From Hydractinia symbiolongicarpus (taxonomy: Eukaryota; Cnidaria; Hydrozoa; Anthoathecata; Hydractiniidae): a DNA stretch of 64,000 nucleotides. The stretch covers positions 21,147,001-21,211,000 of the forward strand of contig NC_079882.1 of assembly GCF_029227915.1 (NCBI RefSeq), written 5' to 3'. Positions 36,621-46,911 of the stretch are shown piece after piece. The notes beneath the pieces were generated by a model. The model saw nothing but the letters and a program-made list of their open reading frames with translations. It had not been told where the DNA came from and made no database searches. The position numbers and the translations under genes were made by a program. Numbering within the stretch: the first letter of the stretch is position 1; the number at the start of each line of letters is the position of its first letter.

Positions 36621-37454
36621 AAATTTATTGCAACTAACTTGGGAAGAGATTTTCATGCTGAATTGAATATGAAGCTTTGAAGCCGTAGCTAGCATGTGTG
36701 GTATTCATACTAAGTTTTTCTGTCAGCTGGAGAAAGAAAACACATGATGTTTTTTATTAAAGCTTTGTTGTTAGTTAAGTTGGAGAAAGAAAGTTGTTGT
36801 GCCTGGCACTACGAATTTTCAAATTAAAAGCAGATGTGATGTGGAAAAAGCTGCTCTTTTTAAATCAACAATTTTAGCTTAAAAGAATAGTTTACTTTAC
36901 AAGACCTTGAAAAATACTATTTTCTGGTATACTTTGTTTATCAATGGATGGTGTTTAGGTAGAAGTAGATTTTGTAATATTTCTAATGTGTTCTTAGCTA
37001 GTTAGAATGCAGATAAATTGTGCAGAGAAACTTTCGTACTATTTTTGAACTAGTAAGATAAAAAATCACTAAGCTATAAAATTTTTGTCTTGGTTATAAA
37101 AAAAGTAAAATGGCTTATTCACATAAAAAATGTAATTTATATTTTATAAAATATAATTTTATGTTGTCTTGTATAAATTTTATTCTGCTTTTTGTTTCCA
37201 CACAGGGTTTCATAAAACGGTACTCTTATTCGGCTGGTCACCAAAAATCTATTGAAATATTCTCTCCAGCGTAGAATAAGCCATGCAGTATACATAAATT
37301 TCTAGTTCTTAAAAAAATGCCTCCTAGATAGAGGGTTAAAATACTCAGGATTTTTTTCAAAGCATGCAGAAATTTGAACCTCAACACGGTGTGTAAACTG
37401 GTCACTTTATGAAACATGTCATTTTAAGTAAACCGGCTTAAATCTCAGTATTTA

Positions 37455-38657
37455 CAGTACAGTCCAGATGTAAGCGTACGCGTACGCTCAACTTGCAAAA
37501 ATAATTGCTTTCATTAAAAAAAACAATAGGATAGCGAGTTCCTTACAAATTGCGCGAAAATAATTGCTTTGTGTTAAAAACAAAAGCATAGCAAGAAACA
37601 TCGTTTAAAAACAATACTCTGCGCGAGAATAAATTAAACGCGAAGGCCATTGAATTTTTATTTTTTTAACAACAAAACTAATTATAGTAACGCGATTTTA
37701 ATTTCGATATATTAAAAAAACACAAGCTCTTTTAAAAAACAACAAATCCAATGATCTAAATATTTAAAAAAAACTTATGCTACTTTAAACTTTTAGTAAT
37801 ATTTCTTTATCGTCAAACCTATTTTTAACATGCGAAACTTTTAAAAGTTCTTTTCATAAAAAGCAACGTTTAGCAACGCAAACGGAAAAACCCTACGTTC
37901 AGGACTTTTCCCTTCGCGATAAGATTTCGAAAACAAATTAAATTTTAATACCGAAGAAAGAAAAAATCTAAAAATATAACTTTTGACGTTTTATAGTATC
38001 ACGCTACATTTTATTGTTAAAAACATTGTCTTCCTTTTTTCCGCCGCTTTTCGTTTTTAAACTTTTAAAATGCGATCTAAAAAAACATTTCTATCGCCGT
38101 TTTTCGTTTTTAAACTTTTAAAATGCGATCTAAAAAACATTTCTATCGCCGCTTTTCGTTCTTAAATTTTGAAAATGCGATCTAAAAAAACATTTCTATC
38201 GACGTTTTTCGTTCTTAAACTTCTAAAACATGATCTAAAATAGCTTTTCTATGAAAATTAAAGTTTCAATCTTTGTTAAAATATAATAATTTCTATCGCT
38301 TAAAAGCTTTATTTGACCCGCGCAACCAACAATGCCTTCTCGCTAGTTTATTTAGTTTCCACGCAAAATTTTTATTTAAAAAACTATTTAACAATGGCAC
38401 GCTGTGTCACATTGATAGAGTTGATAACATTTGCAATTATGCTATTGGGAATAGTTATGTTAACACTATTTAACAATAGTTACGTGCAGTTATAATAAGC
38501 TATTTTTTCTTCAATAATCTTTTGTTTATTACGCGCAAGTTAATGACTTACAAGACTCGCAAGATAATTATTAAGAACAAAAGACAATCAACTACCGCCT
38601 CTGAGAAAAAGGTGTGAAACTTGAGCGTACGCGTACGCTTACATCTGGACTGTACTG
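37455..38657. mobile_element. 1.2-kb TA-flanked TIR element nested in the hAT-like element
   Basis: The terminal repeats are 37 bp and identical (37455-37491 and 38621-38657). They begin CAGTACAGTCCAGATGTAAG and contain the palindromic GCGTACGCGTACGC. TA lies outside both ends (37453-37454 and 38658-38659). It has no transposase; internal sequence is AT-rich with a minisatellite at 38043-38252. A related solo end is at 1502. Confidence 0.8.
38043..38252. repeat. Minisatellite, about 52-bp unit, four copies
   Basis: Units start near 38043, 38096, 38148 and 38201, each with GCTTTTCGTTTTTAAAC, TTTTAAAATGCGATCTAAA and CATTTCTATC. The copies are diverged by a few substitutions and one-base indels. 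The array is internal to the TIR element 37455-38657. Confidence 0.8.
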
Positions 38658-39149
38658 TATAAAACTGGCTAATATATAGACCTGTCCCTGCTTGGTTTTC
38701 CTCATAATGACTTTAATGTATTTTTAAAATGGGATTTTATGCGCTAAGTAAAAAAATGCCCTGAAACGTCTTGCGTTCTTTTAATGCCCATTTCTTAGTG
38801 ACTTTGTAAAAAAACGGACTAACTTGTTTAAATTCCTGTATCCGCCCCTGTAAGTATTAGTATAATCAGTACAAGTGATATTATTGTTTTGCACACATTT
38901 ATGTATAGAATGTTTATTTTTGTTTGGTTTGTTTATTTGTTAAAGGTGACCAACATATAGCCTCTGGCTAATAATTTTGGTCTCCTTGACAGTGTTAGCC
39001 TATTTCAAATATTTGCCATATAACCTAATCTTAACCAACAATGTAAATACTGTACTGTAATACTATACTGTTGAATAAATAATTATATTCTTCTAATCAT
39101 GGTTGGTGATATCCATAAGAACATAAAATATTTGTTGTTATCAAGCTAT

Positions 39150-39401
39150 ACACTTGGAAAGAATGGAGGAGGATAATTGGGTAAGAAAGTGTAGAGACTT
39201 AATAGTTCCTGTGGCAAAGCCCAGAGGCAGACCGAGAAAGACTTGGCAGGAGGTTGTAAGGACAGACTTGATAGAGAGGAAGTTGAGTTTAAATCTAACA
39301 CAGTCTAGATCAGATTGGAAGAGGGTCATTAATATACCCCGTCCAACCTATGCTAGCATGGAAAACGGACGTTAAGCCAAGAATGATGATGATGATGATA
39401 T
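39150..39401 (+). mobile_element. 3' end of a non-LTR retrotransposon (5'-truncated LINE)
   Basis: The frame 39154-39375 ends with a segment typical of LINE ORF2 C-termini in invertebrates: RGRPRKTWQEVV, DLIERKL, then SRSDWKRVI, PTYASMENGR and stop. It is followed by a short 3'UTR (CGTTAAGCC) and a GATGAT microsatellite tail (about 39386-39401). The reverse transcriptase and everything upstream are missing, as usual after 5' truncation during insertion. Confidence 0.7.
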
Positions 39402-40741
39402 ACAGATAATACACAAATACTGAAAGAGCTTAATAATAGTTTTACTGCCACTTATAATCTCCGAGTGATTTAAATATAATTTATAGATGATAACAACATG
39501 AAACTAATTTCTGACTAAAGAATAACATGTGTTTATATTATGCTTATGTGCTTATATCTATTTGGGTCTTCCATCATTGTATTGTTAAGCTTGGAATACA
39601 CTCAATCATAGTGCCGTGTTTTTCCTGCGCGCGCGGAAATGGAGGTAACTTTTCCGCTTAGTTTGTTAACATTTTTACTTCCATTTCTGCGCGTGCATCG
39701 GGCATTACGTAATCACTTAGATGCGTGCGCAAGTAAATATGTAGCTATAGAAAATACTAGCCAACAAAAACACTGCAATCAAATAAAAATCAACCAGCAA
39801 GTCAGGGCTTAAATCAAGAATATCATTTAGGCCACAACCCCTGTCCCCTAGTCCCATAATTTTGTCGCTCTCTTTTCAGCACCCTACGAAACTTAGGTCT
39901 TTGGCGAGTTTCTCTGGCAAGCTTGTGCAAAAAAGAACCATTTAAAAAGATTGGTTAGCTTTTTGAGATAGAGACACTAGTTTTTGAATAAATAAACTTA
40001 CGAAATCCGGGACTAAAACATCAATTTATCTATTCTAGTAGTACAACTTGATTAGATAAGTTAATAAAAGAGGAATGTTAGAGATAGGAACCAAGTTATG
40101 TTGTGACATCGTTGCTACCACCGCCATTTTAACTAAACAAATTCTTTTTGTTCAGAATTTCCCGTGGTAAAACAATGGGACGCCAATTGAAGAAAAACAA
40201 ACGTAAAAGAAAAGGAGTTTGATCGCTACGTTACCGGTGCAGAAAATTGTCCGCTTTATCGAGATTTTGTTAAATATATACTTCTGGGCAGAATTTTGAC
40301 CATAAAGGAATTGTATTTGGGCATAAAGCGTTTGGAAGCAATGAAAGATTTACAAAGTATTCTTTGAATGATGACGAGAAATTTCATTTGGTACAAAAAC
40401 ATTGTCCATCTTTATTGAGTGTGTCCGCTATATGACTGTCTGCTTTAGAGACTCTTTGTTCTGCGGCTTTAGCCAGCAGAACTTAATAATAGACTCGTTA
40501 TTTTGTCGCCGTTTTTTTTACCAGACTAGTGAAGCTAAAGTCGTTTAGATGTTGTGTTCAGGCATTGTTTATACCTGAATTCGTGTTCATGAAATTATTT
40601 CTGCCACTGTTGTTAAATAAACTTATAATGCGAACATTTAACACACAATTGCAATTAAGCAAAAATAAATTTGAATTTTCTCAGTTTTTATGCAAATGAA
40701 GTTAGAACAAGGAACTTTATGTACACATGAAGTGAAGCATA
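39402..40741. other. Left flank of the Polinton, no gene supported
   Basis: It contains a CpG-rich imperfect inverted repeat at about 39626-39698 (CTGCGCGCGCGGAAATGGAGG against CTTCCATTTCTGCGCGTG) and no supported coding sequence. A methionine-led basic stretch near 40171 (MGRQLKKNKRKRKGV) stops after 15 codons. Confidence 0.4.
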
Positions 40742-40970
40742 AGAGATAGAGAAATGTCTGTTCTGGCGCAGACGACGTCGACCAAAGGGAAATTCCCTAA
40801 GTCATCTGTTAGTAACCAACACAAAATAATATGAATATGCCAATAACCAGCACATAATAATATATACCAGAAATACATGACGTCATCTACCAATAACCAA
40901 CACAAAATAATATGAAATCATAAATAATCATATTATACAGAATATGAGTAAGGGAAATTCCCTTACTCAA
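40742..40970 (+). repeat. Left Polinton terminal inverted repeat
   Basis: The outer 94 bp match the right end almost exactly. Further in, similarity continues in patches: ACCAACACAAAATAATATGA recurs at 40815 and 40896, with a variant near 40845, and the inner border ends in a palindromic GTAAGGGAAATTCCCTTAC block. Two GGGAAATTCCC sites (40787-40797 and 40952-40962) and one TGACGTCA (40878-40885) are present. Confidence 0.9.
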
Positions 40971-41062
40971 AATATGACCGCGCCATAAAAATTGTTGATT
41001 GAAATCAAAAAATATATAATAAAGAGATGAATTTGAATTATAATACCGTAAAACAGTAACAC

Positions 41063-44000
41063 GTGATCGCGAAAATCCGTGGGATTACGGGTTATTCAAA
41101 GTTACGCAAACCAGACCTAGTTACTTTATTAAATACACATCATACCTCATTCTCACCACAAGCCATGGACATTATTGAAAACATGAAATGGCTAGATCAC
41201 GTCCTATTAAGAAAAACATCGAGCCTTACTTTCCCACGTTCGAGGAAATGAACGAGTTTGAACGCCATGAACTGAAGAGAACTCGTCCAGTAGTCAAAAG
41301 TAAGCTGCGGGAATGGTCAGAGTGGCTATTATCACATGTACCGAAGAGTATAAAGAAACCAGTGCAAAGTATATATACATCGATAAAATCACGAATACTT
41401 TCACTATATGATGGTGCTAAGAAGACACTGGTTGGCGAGGTCGAGGAGGAGGCAAAGGAAGATCATGCGGGGGATGATCATCAAAAGGAGCATGACTTTA
41501 CACCACAAGAGCACAAACATGCTTTTCACAAAACATTCAGGAGTTACCGCATAACTGGTATTGATGGAACAGATATTGATGGGTATTTTGGTATAGTACA
41601 ATCAAATGTAAAAACACTCATTGAAAACCAAGTGGAGAACATGGGCTCTGCAAAGGTACAGTGTTCCCTATGGATTTTATGGAGGAAGCCTGTGGATGGT
41701 ACCAACGAGTTCATAGAGGTTGATAAGGTATTTCATAGCAATATGACATCATTATTTCAAGGCAACATAGTGGATGAATCGCTGAATACGATGTTCTCAC
41801 AAATGAAAACACATTTAGAAAACCCCGCTTTACCGAAAAGTGGCTTTAGTATTGGTCGCATTCAGCATTTAGATGTTGATTTTCATTCATAAGCTGAAGT
41901 TAACGAGAGGATCTTCGTATATCGAAACACCCAAGTGGATCGCTACTAAGAAAGCTATAATTAATCCGAATAACAATGATGAAGAATGCTTCCGATGGGC
42001 TATAGTAGCCGCCCTGCATCATGAGAATATAGCAAAAGATCATCAAAGAATCAGCAAGCTCCGACCATATGCGGATTGATATAACTGGCAAGGCATTGAA
42101 TTTCCTACTAGTATTAAGGACATCAACAAATTTGAGCGGAACAATCCTGACATCGCGGTGAACGTATTGTATGCGACGGGAAAGAGCTTTAATATCTTGA
42201 GACGATCAACATTTAATGAAAGAGAGAAGCAGGCTAATCTGCTACTGCTTACCGATGAGAAGAAGAACCATTACGTAACAATCAAAAATATTTCTCGATT
42301 ATTAGGTAGCGAGATATCTAGGAATAGTAGGAAGATGCATTTTTGTCTGAATTGCCTGCAGGGGTTCCAAACGATAGAATCTTGGGATAACCACTATACC
42401 TACTGCAAAGACAACGAGGCGGTAAAGATCACGATGCCCAGCGAGAAGGAAAAATGGCAATTCAAAGTACCCTTCGTCATCCCTACTAATTTCTATGAAA
42501 GAGAATGCTCGGGATACTAAGACCAAGACGCTGAATAAGCATGTGCCATGCAGTTGGTGTACGTATTTCACTTTTGCATATGGAGAATGCCGGACCCCCT
42601 AACAGTATACAGGGACGAGGACTGCGTAACCCGCTTTGTCAACCACCTGGAGGATGAGGTAAAACGGCTCTACGCTACCTTCCCACAGAAGCCTATGATA
42701 CCATTAACGGAGGATCAGAAGAGGGAACACGATGTTGTTGAAACATGTCGCATTTGTATGAAGCCGTTCAGCGATGAAAAGCGCAAGGTTAGGGATCATT
42801 GTCACTATACAGGGCTGTATCGAGGAGCAGCAAATAATAATTGTAACCTCAAGTATAGGATACCTAATCACGTACCCGTAATATTCCACAATTTAAGTGG
42901 CTATGATGCTCACTTGTTCATACGTGAGCTCGGTGAAAAATACGATACCCAGGATATTGGCTGAATTGCGGAAAACAACGAGAAGTACATCAGTTTTAAT
43001 GTGAAGATCAAAGTACCCATTGCAGGTATTGAGTATGGTGATGGTGAAACGTACAAGAAGATCGAGATCAGATTCATAGACAGCTGTCTATTCATGGCAT
43101 CATCATTAGAAAAATTGGCAAGCAACCTCGATGATGAACAGTGCAAAAATCTCCGTTGGCATTTCAGTGAGGATGACACCTTTAAGCTCATGCGAAGGAA
43201 GGGTGTATATCCCTATGAGTAGATGGATGGATGGCGACGATTCGAGGAAACTGAGCTACCTCCAAAGGAGGCTTTCTATAGCAAGTTAAACATGAAGGGG
43301 ATTAACAATGAAGAATACGAGCACGCTCAAAAAGTGTGGAATGTCATCAATCCAAAAGATAATGAAACTATCATGATGCGTACTTAGTTACTGACGTTTT
43401 ACTACTCACCGATATATTCCAAAACTTTCGAGGAGTGTGCCATGCTAACTATGGGCTTGATCCCGCCCATTTTTATTCAGCACCCGGCTTAGCTTGGAAG
43501 GCAGCGTTGAAATACACGGGTGTAAAGCTTGAGCTACTGACGGATCCTGATGTTTGAAAAAGCTATACGGGGGGGTATTACGCAGTCTGTACACCGGTAC
43601 GCGAGGGCGAACAACAAATATATGGAGGATCAATATGACCCTGAGGTTGAGTCGTCATACCTGCAGTACCTGGATGCCAACAATCTATATGGATGGGCGA
43701 TGCAACAGCCTCTACCCACTCATGGATTCAAATGGGTGTCGAATATTGAGGTAATAGATAAAAAGAAGATTGAGAAGCTGGTATCTGATAATAAGCATGG
43801 GTACCTCCTGGAGGTCGACGTTGATTACCCAAGGGAACTTCATGATAAACACAACGATCTACCTTTCCTGCCGGAGCGTAGAATGATCCACAGAGTTGAA
43901 AAATTGATCCCTAATCTTGAAAATAAGCGGAAATATGTTGTACACCTTAAAACATGGGCTCAAGCTTAAGAAAATCCACCGTGCTATCCAGTTTAATCAA

Positions 44001-44867
44001 TCCCCGTGGCTGCAGGGTTATATCGATCACAACACGAAGCTGAGAACTGCCGCCAAGAATGACTTTGAGAAGGATTTCTACAAGTTGATAAACTCGGTAT
44101 TTGGAAAGACGATGGAAAACATTCGCATCATAAAAACATCAAATTGGTCACGAATAAAGCTGCTTACGCAAAACTCACTATTCAACCAAACTTTAAAAGC
44201 GGCACATGCTTCAGTAAAAATTTGATGGGTGTTGAAATGGGCAGAATGGGAATTAAAATGAACAAGCCCGTGTATATTGGTCAAGCTCTCTTGGACCAGT
44301 CAAAAACCGTCATGTACTAATTTCATTACGATTACATGCAGCCCAAATACGGTAGCAAAATACAACTGTGCTATATGGATACGGACTCGTTCGTACCACA
44401 TAAGAACGAAGGATTTCTATCGAGATATAGCCGATGATGTAGAAACACGTTTTGACACGAGTGCTTATGACAAGAATGACAATAGGCCCCTGCCCATCGG
44501 GAAGAACAAGAAGGTCGTCGGATTGATGAAGGATGAGCTCGGTGGTAAGATCATGACTTCATTCATCACATTGAGACCGAAAGCTTACGCCTATAAAGCC
44601 TTAACGAAAGAGGGCGGAGATCGTAAGGCAAAAGGCGTGAAGAGTGCCGTGACCAAAAAATGTATAACGTTTGAAGATTACGAGCAATGTCTGAATGAAG
44701 GCATTGATATTAACAAAACCTGGAGATGTATTAATAACAAAATTCACAATATATACACGCAGAAAGTCACAAAAATAGCGTTAAATAGAGCTGATGACAA
44801 AAGGATCGTTCAGGCGAATCAAATCACTACATTAGCAAGAGGACATTACCGGTTGAAAAAGAAGTAA
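41063..44867 (+). pseudogene. polB: Polinton protein-primed DNA polymerase B, broken by frameshifts
   Basis: Collinear pieces in different frames run 41063-41250, 41188-41892, 41873-42079, 42158-42520, 42548-42964, 43001-43222, 43230-43390, 43550-43969, 43917-44225 and 44277-44867, about 1.2-1.25 k codons in all. Visible parts are an N-terminal SAP/Rho-N-like segment (GYSKLRKPDLVTLL), Cys/His pairs (CLNCLQGF...H...C; CRICMKPF with VRDHCHYTGLYRG), the exonuclease region (FHNLSGYDAHLF; FIDSCLFMASSL), polymerase motif A (YLDANNLYGWAM), motif B (NSVFGKTMENIR) and motif C (YMDTDS, about 44373-44390, out of frame with the flanking piece). In intact elements it replicates the linear genome by protein priming. 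At least eight breaks exist, and the likely start at 41063 is GTG. It is non-functional. Confidence 0.9.
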
Positions 44868-44955
44868 AACAATGGAGGTACTACTGATCGCTATATTGCT
44901 CCCATATATATTGATACTTGCTTTCCTCTATCGATATAAACATATAATAAATACG

Positions 44956-45456
44956 ATGTCTTCATTATCTGATATTTTCGATGTTGTTGATACTCCAGCC
45001 GAGGCTGTTGATCAACCTATAGACAAACGCCAAATCCTGAAAGACATACGAAAGACCAAGCCTCATCTTTTACCAAACAAATGCACAGATAATTTCATCG
45101 ATAAGGCATCAGATGAAATTGTCGAGAAAATACATGCAGAGGCCGTCAAACGCAACCTCCATGAGAAAGGAGCCAAGACTGCCTTGGCTCTCAGTACCCA
45201 TGCGATAAGTATGTATACTAAAACCATCGGCAACCTTGTATCTTTAGATAATCCCGAGGCCCTACGCCAGGATCTAGAGGGGGACCCTATTATAAAAGAA
45301 TCCATGGCTGATCTTGGAATCCTCGTCTATACGGCATTCGGGAAATTTCTCGCGCCTTTGTTGGTAGCTACCCATACGATTAATCATACGCATATGTCTA
45401 AACAGAGTTACCCCAATTCGGGGGAACTGGTGAATGATACAAGCTCTCCATCATAA
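44956..45456 (+). CDS. Polinton hypothetical protein, 166 residues
   Basis: I place the start at 44956 (MSSLSDIFDVVD), because it follows AATAAA at 44946-44951 as other genes of this element do. An in-frame Met at 44872, four bases after the polymerase stop, would add a hydrophobic 28-residue leader. The body is mixed alpha-helical with a charged N-terminal half (KRQILKDIRKTKPHLLP) and a more hydrophobic C-terminal part (LGILVYTAFGKFLAPLLVATHTI). I do not recognise it. Its position, between polymerase and the small membrane protein, suggests a lineage-specific virion or accessory gene. The frame is intact, unlike the polymerase. Confidence 0.55.
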   Translation: MSSLSDIFDVVDTPAEAVDQPIDKRQILKDIRKTKPHLLPNKCTDNFIDKASDEIVEKIHAEAVKRNLHEKGAKTALALSTHAISMYTKTIGNLVSLDNPEALRQDLEGDPIIKESMADLGILVYTAFGKFLAPLLVATHTINHTHMSKQSYPNSGELVNDTSSPS

Positions 45457-45492
45457 AAAAGAAGATTTTATAAATCTCGCGGCTTATAAAAA

Positions 45493-45849
45493 GTGAGCAC
45501 TGAACAATCGCAAGAAGAAAGGATCATTACTAAACCAGTGAAGCATCCGGGTAGAGTCGCGCAAGGTCACAAGTTAGCAGCACTGATGAAGAAGAGGAAG
45601 GAAGAACTAAGGCAACAAGAGGGTGCTGTACAACCTCCAGTCAAAACCAGTTTTGAGGTGAGTTCTGTACAGTCAGGAAGTGGAATATACATTGGTGGAG
45701 GCCTACTCGCGATCGCCTGTATCGGAGGTCTCATATATTTTATACGTAAAAAATCCGCGGTTACCCAGCAGATTGCCGAAACAATTGCACCAGCGGTTAA
45801 GCAAAAACCTACCACGAATCACGATATTGATATTTTTCACATGCGATAA
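45493..45849 (+). CDS. Small Polinton membrane protein (basic N-terminus, one TM)
   Basis: 118 codons. The N-terminal half is basic and helical (GRVAQGHKLAALMKKRKEEL). A Gly-rich hydrophobic segment at about residues 64-86 (SGIYIGGGLLAIACIGGLIYFI) is followed by KK, as in a single membrane helix. The first codon is GTG in a setting where ATG is expected, so the start codon has probably mutated (A to G). Small basic/membrane proteins of this layout are frequent in adintovirus-like Polintons and are thought to be virion components; I cannot name it more precisely. Confidence 0.5.
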   Translation: MSTEQSQEERIITKPVKHPGRVAQGHKLAALMKKRKEELRQQEGAVQPPVKTSFEVSSVQSGSGIYIGGGLLAIACIGGLIYFIRKKSAVTQQIAETIAPAVKQKPTTNHDIDIFHMR

Positions 45850-45863
45850 GCATATAATAAAGT

Positions 45864-46097
45864 ATGAGTTCGAATGTTACTCCCCAACAGAATGAGATTA
45901 TTGATATGATATACGAGACAATCGTGGACCTCGGGTTCACATTTGGATATGCCATGGTTGGTAAGAGGTTCCTTGGGTTCTCGAGTCCTAGTACTAGGCT
46001 GGATACCAGTGACGTTATGAAGATGGTGGCCTATTTTACAGCCGGACGAGGAAGTCGTGAGATGGCAGTTAGCAAGGGTTGGTTGCCCGCGATATAG
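45864..46097 (+). CDS. Small Polinton hypothetical protein, 77 residues
   Basis: The start follows TATAATAAA (45853-45861). The protein has an amphipathic N-terminal half (IIDMIYETIVDLGFTFGYAM) and a basic middle (VGKRFLGF). Family unknown. Its stop lies about 60 bases before the ATPase start, so the two genes are transcribed in the same direction and closely packed. Confidence 0.5.
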   Translation: MSSNVTPQQNEIIDMIYETIVDLGFTFGYAMVGKRFLGFSSPSTRLDTSDVMKMVAYFTAGRGSREMAVSKGWLPAI

Positions 46098-46127
46098 TCC
46101 CAAAACCCAAGTAAGCACCTTCAAGGT

Positions 46128-46157
46128 TTTGTTGTATACCCATGGGTATACAACAAA
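46128..46157. promoter_or_regulatory. 30-bp perfect palindrome just before the ATPase start
   Basis: The bases around CCATGG are exactly self-complementary from 46128 to 46157 (half-site GTTGTATACC). The ATPase start codon begins two bases later, at 46159. Its position suggests a promoter or operator-like site or an mRNA hairpin at the start. No sequence match to a known factor is claimed. Confidence 0.6.
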
Positions 46158-46158
46158 C

Positions 46159-46905
46159 ATGCTAAATATTGTTAAGGAACCCCATACAGCGATATTCATG
46201 GGCCCCACAAACTCTGGAAAAACGCAGCGTGTTCTCGATCTTTTGGAGCATGAATACAGGCACCATTTCCACAACATAGTAGTTTTATGTCCAACGATTA
46301 AATACAATCGGACATATCTCGATCAAACCAGTCTCTGGCAAGACCCCTATGTATTTCTAATTGATCCAGGTGATCTGTTATTTGAATGGATTGAGAAACT
46401 TTCGTCTCTGCTAGCAGGTGAAGAAACATTATTTATCGTCGATGATATCATCGCTGATGAATCTCTCGACAAACGAAGGCAACCCTTACTTGAGCTCGCA
46501 ATCTCTGGGAGACATCGAAGACACAGCTGCTGGATCCTTACGCAAGCTTACACCACGATCCCGAAAAACCTAAGGAGGCAGAAAAAAATGCTTTTTACAT
46601 GGTATCCCTCGGAGCGCTCTGATATGAAAATTATTGATGAAGAAAAAAAAATCCAAACATGCCTGTTTGTTTATCCGTCTCAAGTATCCTCGGGGCTGGA
46701 GTGTATTAGAATAAATATGTCATACATCAAAACCTTAGAAAAATTGGAAAATTGTGATAAAGAAATGGATAGGATACCCTATCTGGAAAGTCGGCTGGAA
46801 GCTCTTGATGAAGAGCTAAGTGATGCATTGGAAAGGGAAAGGAATACCAAGTATTTTTTCATAACTGTCCTACTCATTGTGAACCTGGTTGGAACCATTA
46901 GTTAA
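46159..46905 (+). CDS. Polinton packaging ATPase (FtsK/HerA, A32-like)
   Basis: 249 residues from the Met at 46159 (MLNIVKEPH), which I prefer over the upstream frame opening at 46057 that overlaps the previous gene. Walker A is GPTNSGKTQRVLDLL (about residues 14-28), and Walker B is LFIVDDIIAD (about residues 93-102). A conserved SGRHRRHSCWILTQAY segment (sensor-like Q) follows. These define the A32-like genome-packaging ATPases of Polintons and related viruses. The C-terminus adds an acidic coiled coil and a terminal hydrophobic stretch (FFITVLLIVNLVGTI) that may be a membrane anchor. The frame is open throughout, so this is one of the best-kept genes of the element. Confidence 0.85.
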   Translation: MLNIVKEPHTAIFMGPTNSGKTQRVLDLLEHEYRHHFHNIVVLCPTIKYNRTYLDQTSLWQDPYVFLIDPGDLLFEWIEKLSSLLAGEETLFIVDDIIADESLDKRRQPLLELAISGRHRRHSCWILTQAYTTIPKNLRRQKKMLFTWYPSERSDMKIIDEEKKIQTCLFVYPSQVSSGLECIRINMSYIKTLEKLENCDKEMDRIPYLESRLEALDEELSDALERERNTKYFFITVLLIVNLVGTIS

Positions 46906-46911
46906 ATAAAA

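Larger units (their letters stand above)
35955..38850. mobile_element. Non-autonomous hAT-like element, interrupted by a nested TIR element
   Basis: The left end CAGTGGCGGAT (35955) and the right end ATCCGCCCCTG (to 38850) are inverted. TAAGT flanks the element on both sides (35950-35954 and 38851-38855), a likely 5-bp target duplication. The CAGGGGCGGAT-type terminus is shared with the element at 59796-62084 and resembles hAT ends, although most hAT elements duplicate 8 bp. No transposase frame remains. A second element (37455-38657) sits inside it. Confidence 0.6.

Noticed and set aside
40171-40218. Basic mini-ORF (MGRQLKKNKRKRKGV)
   Set aside because: Only 15 codons, with no splice donor at its end and no partner exon found.
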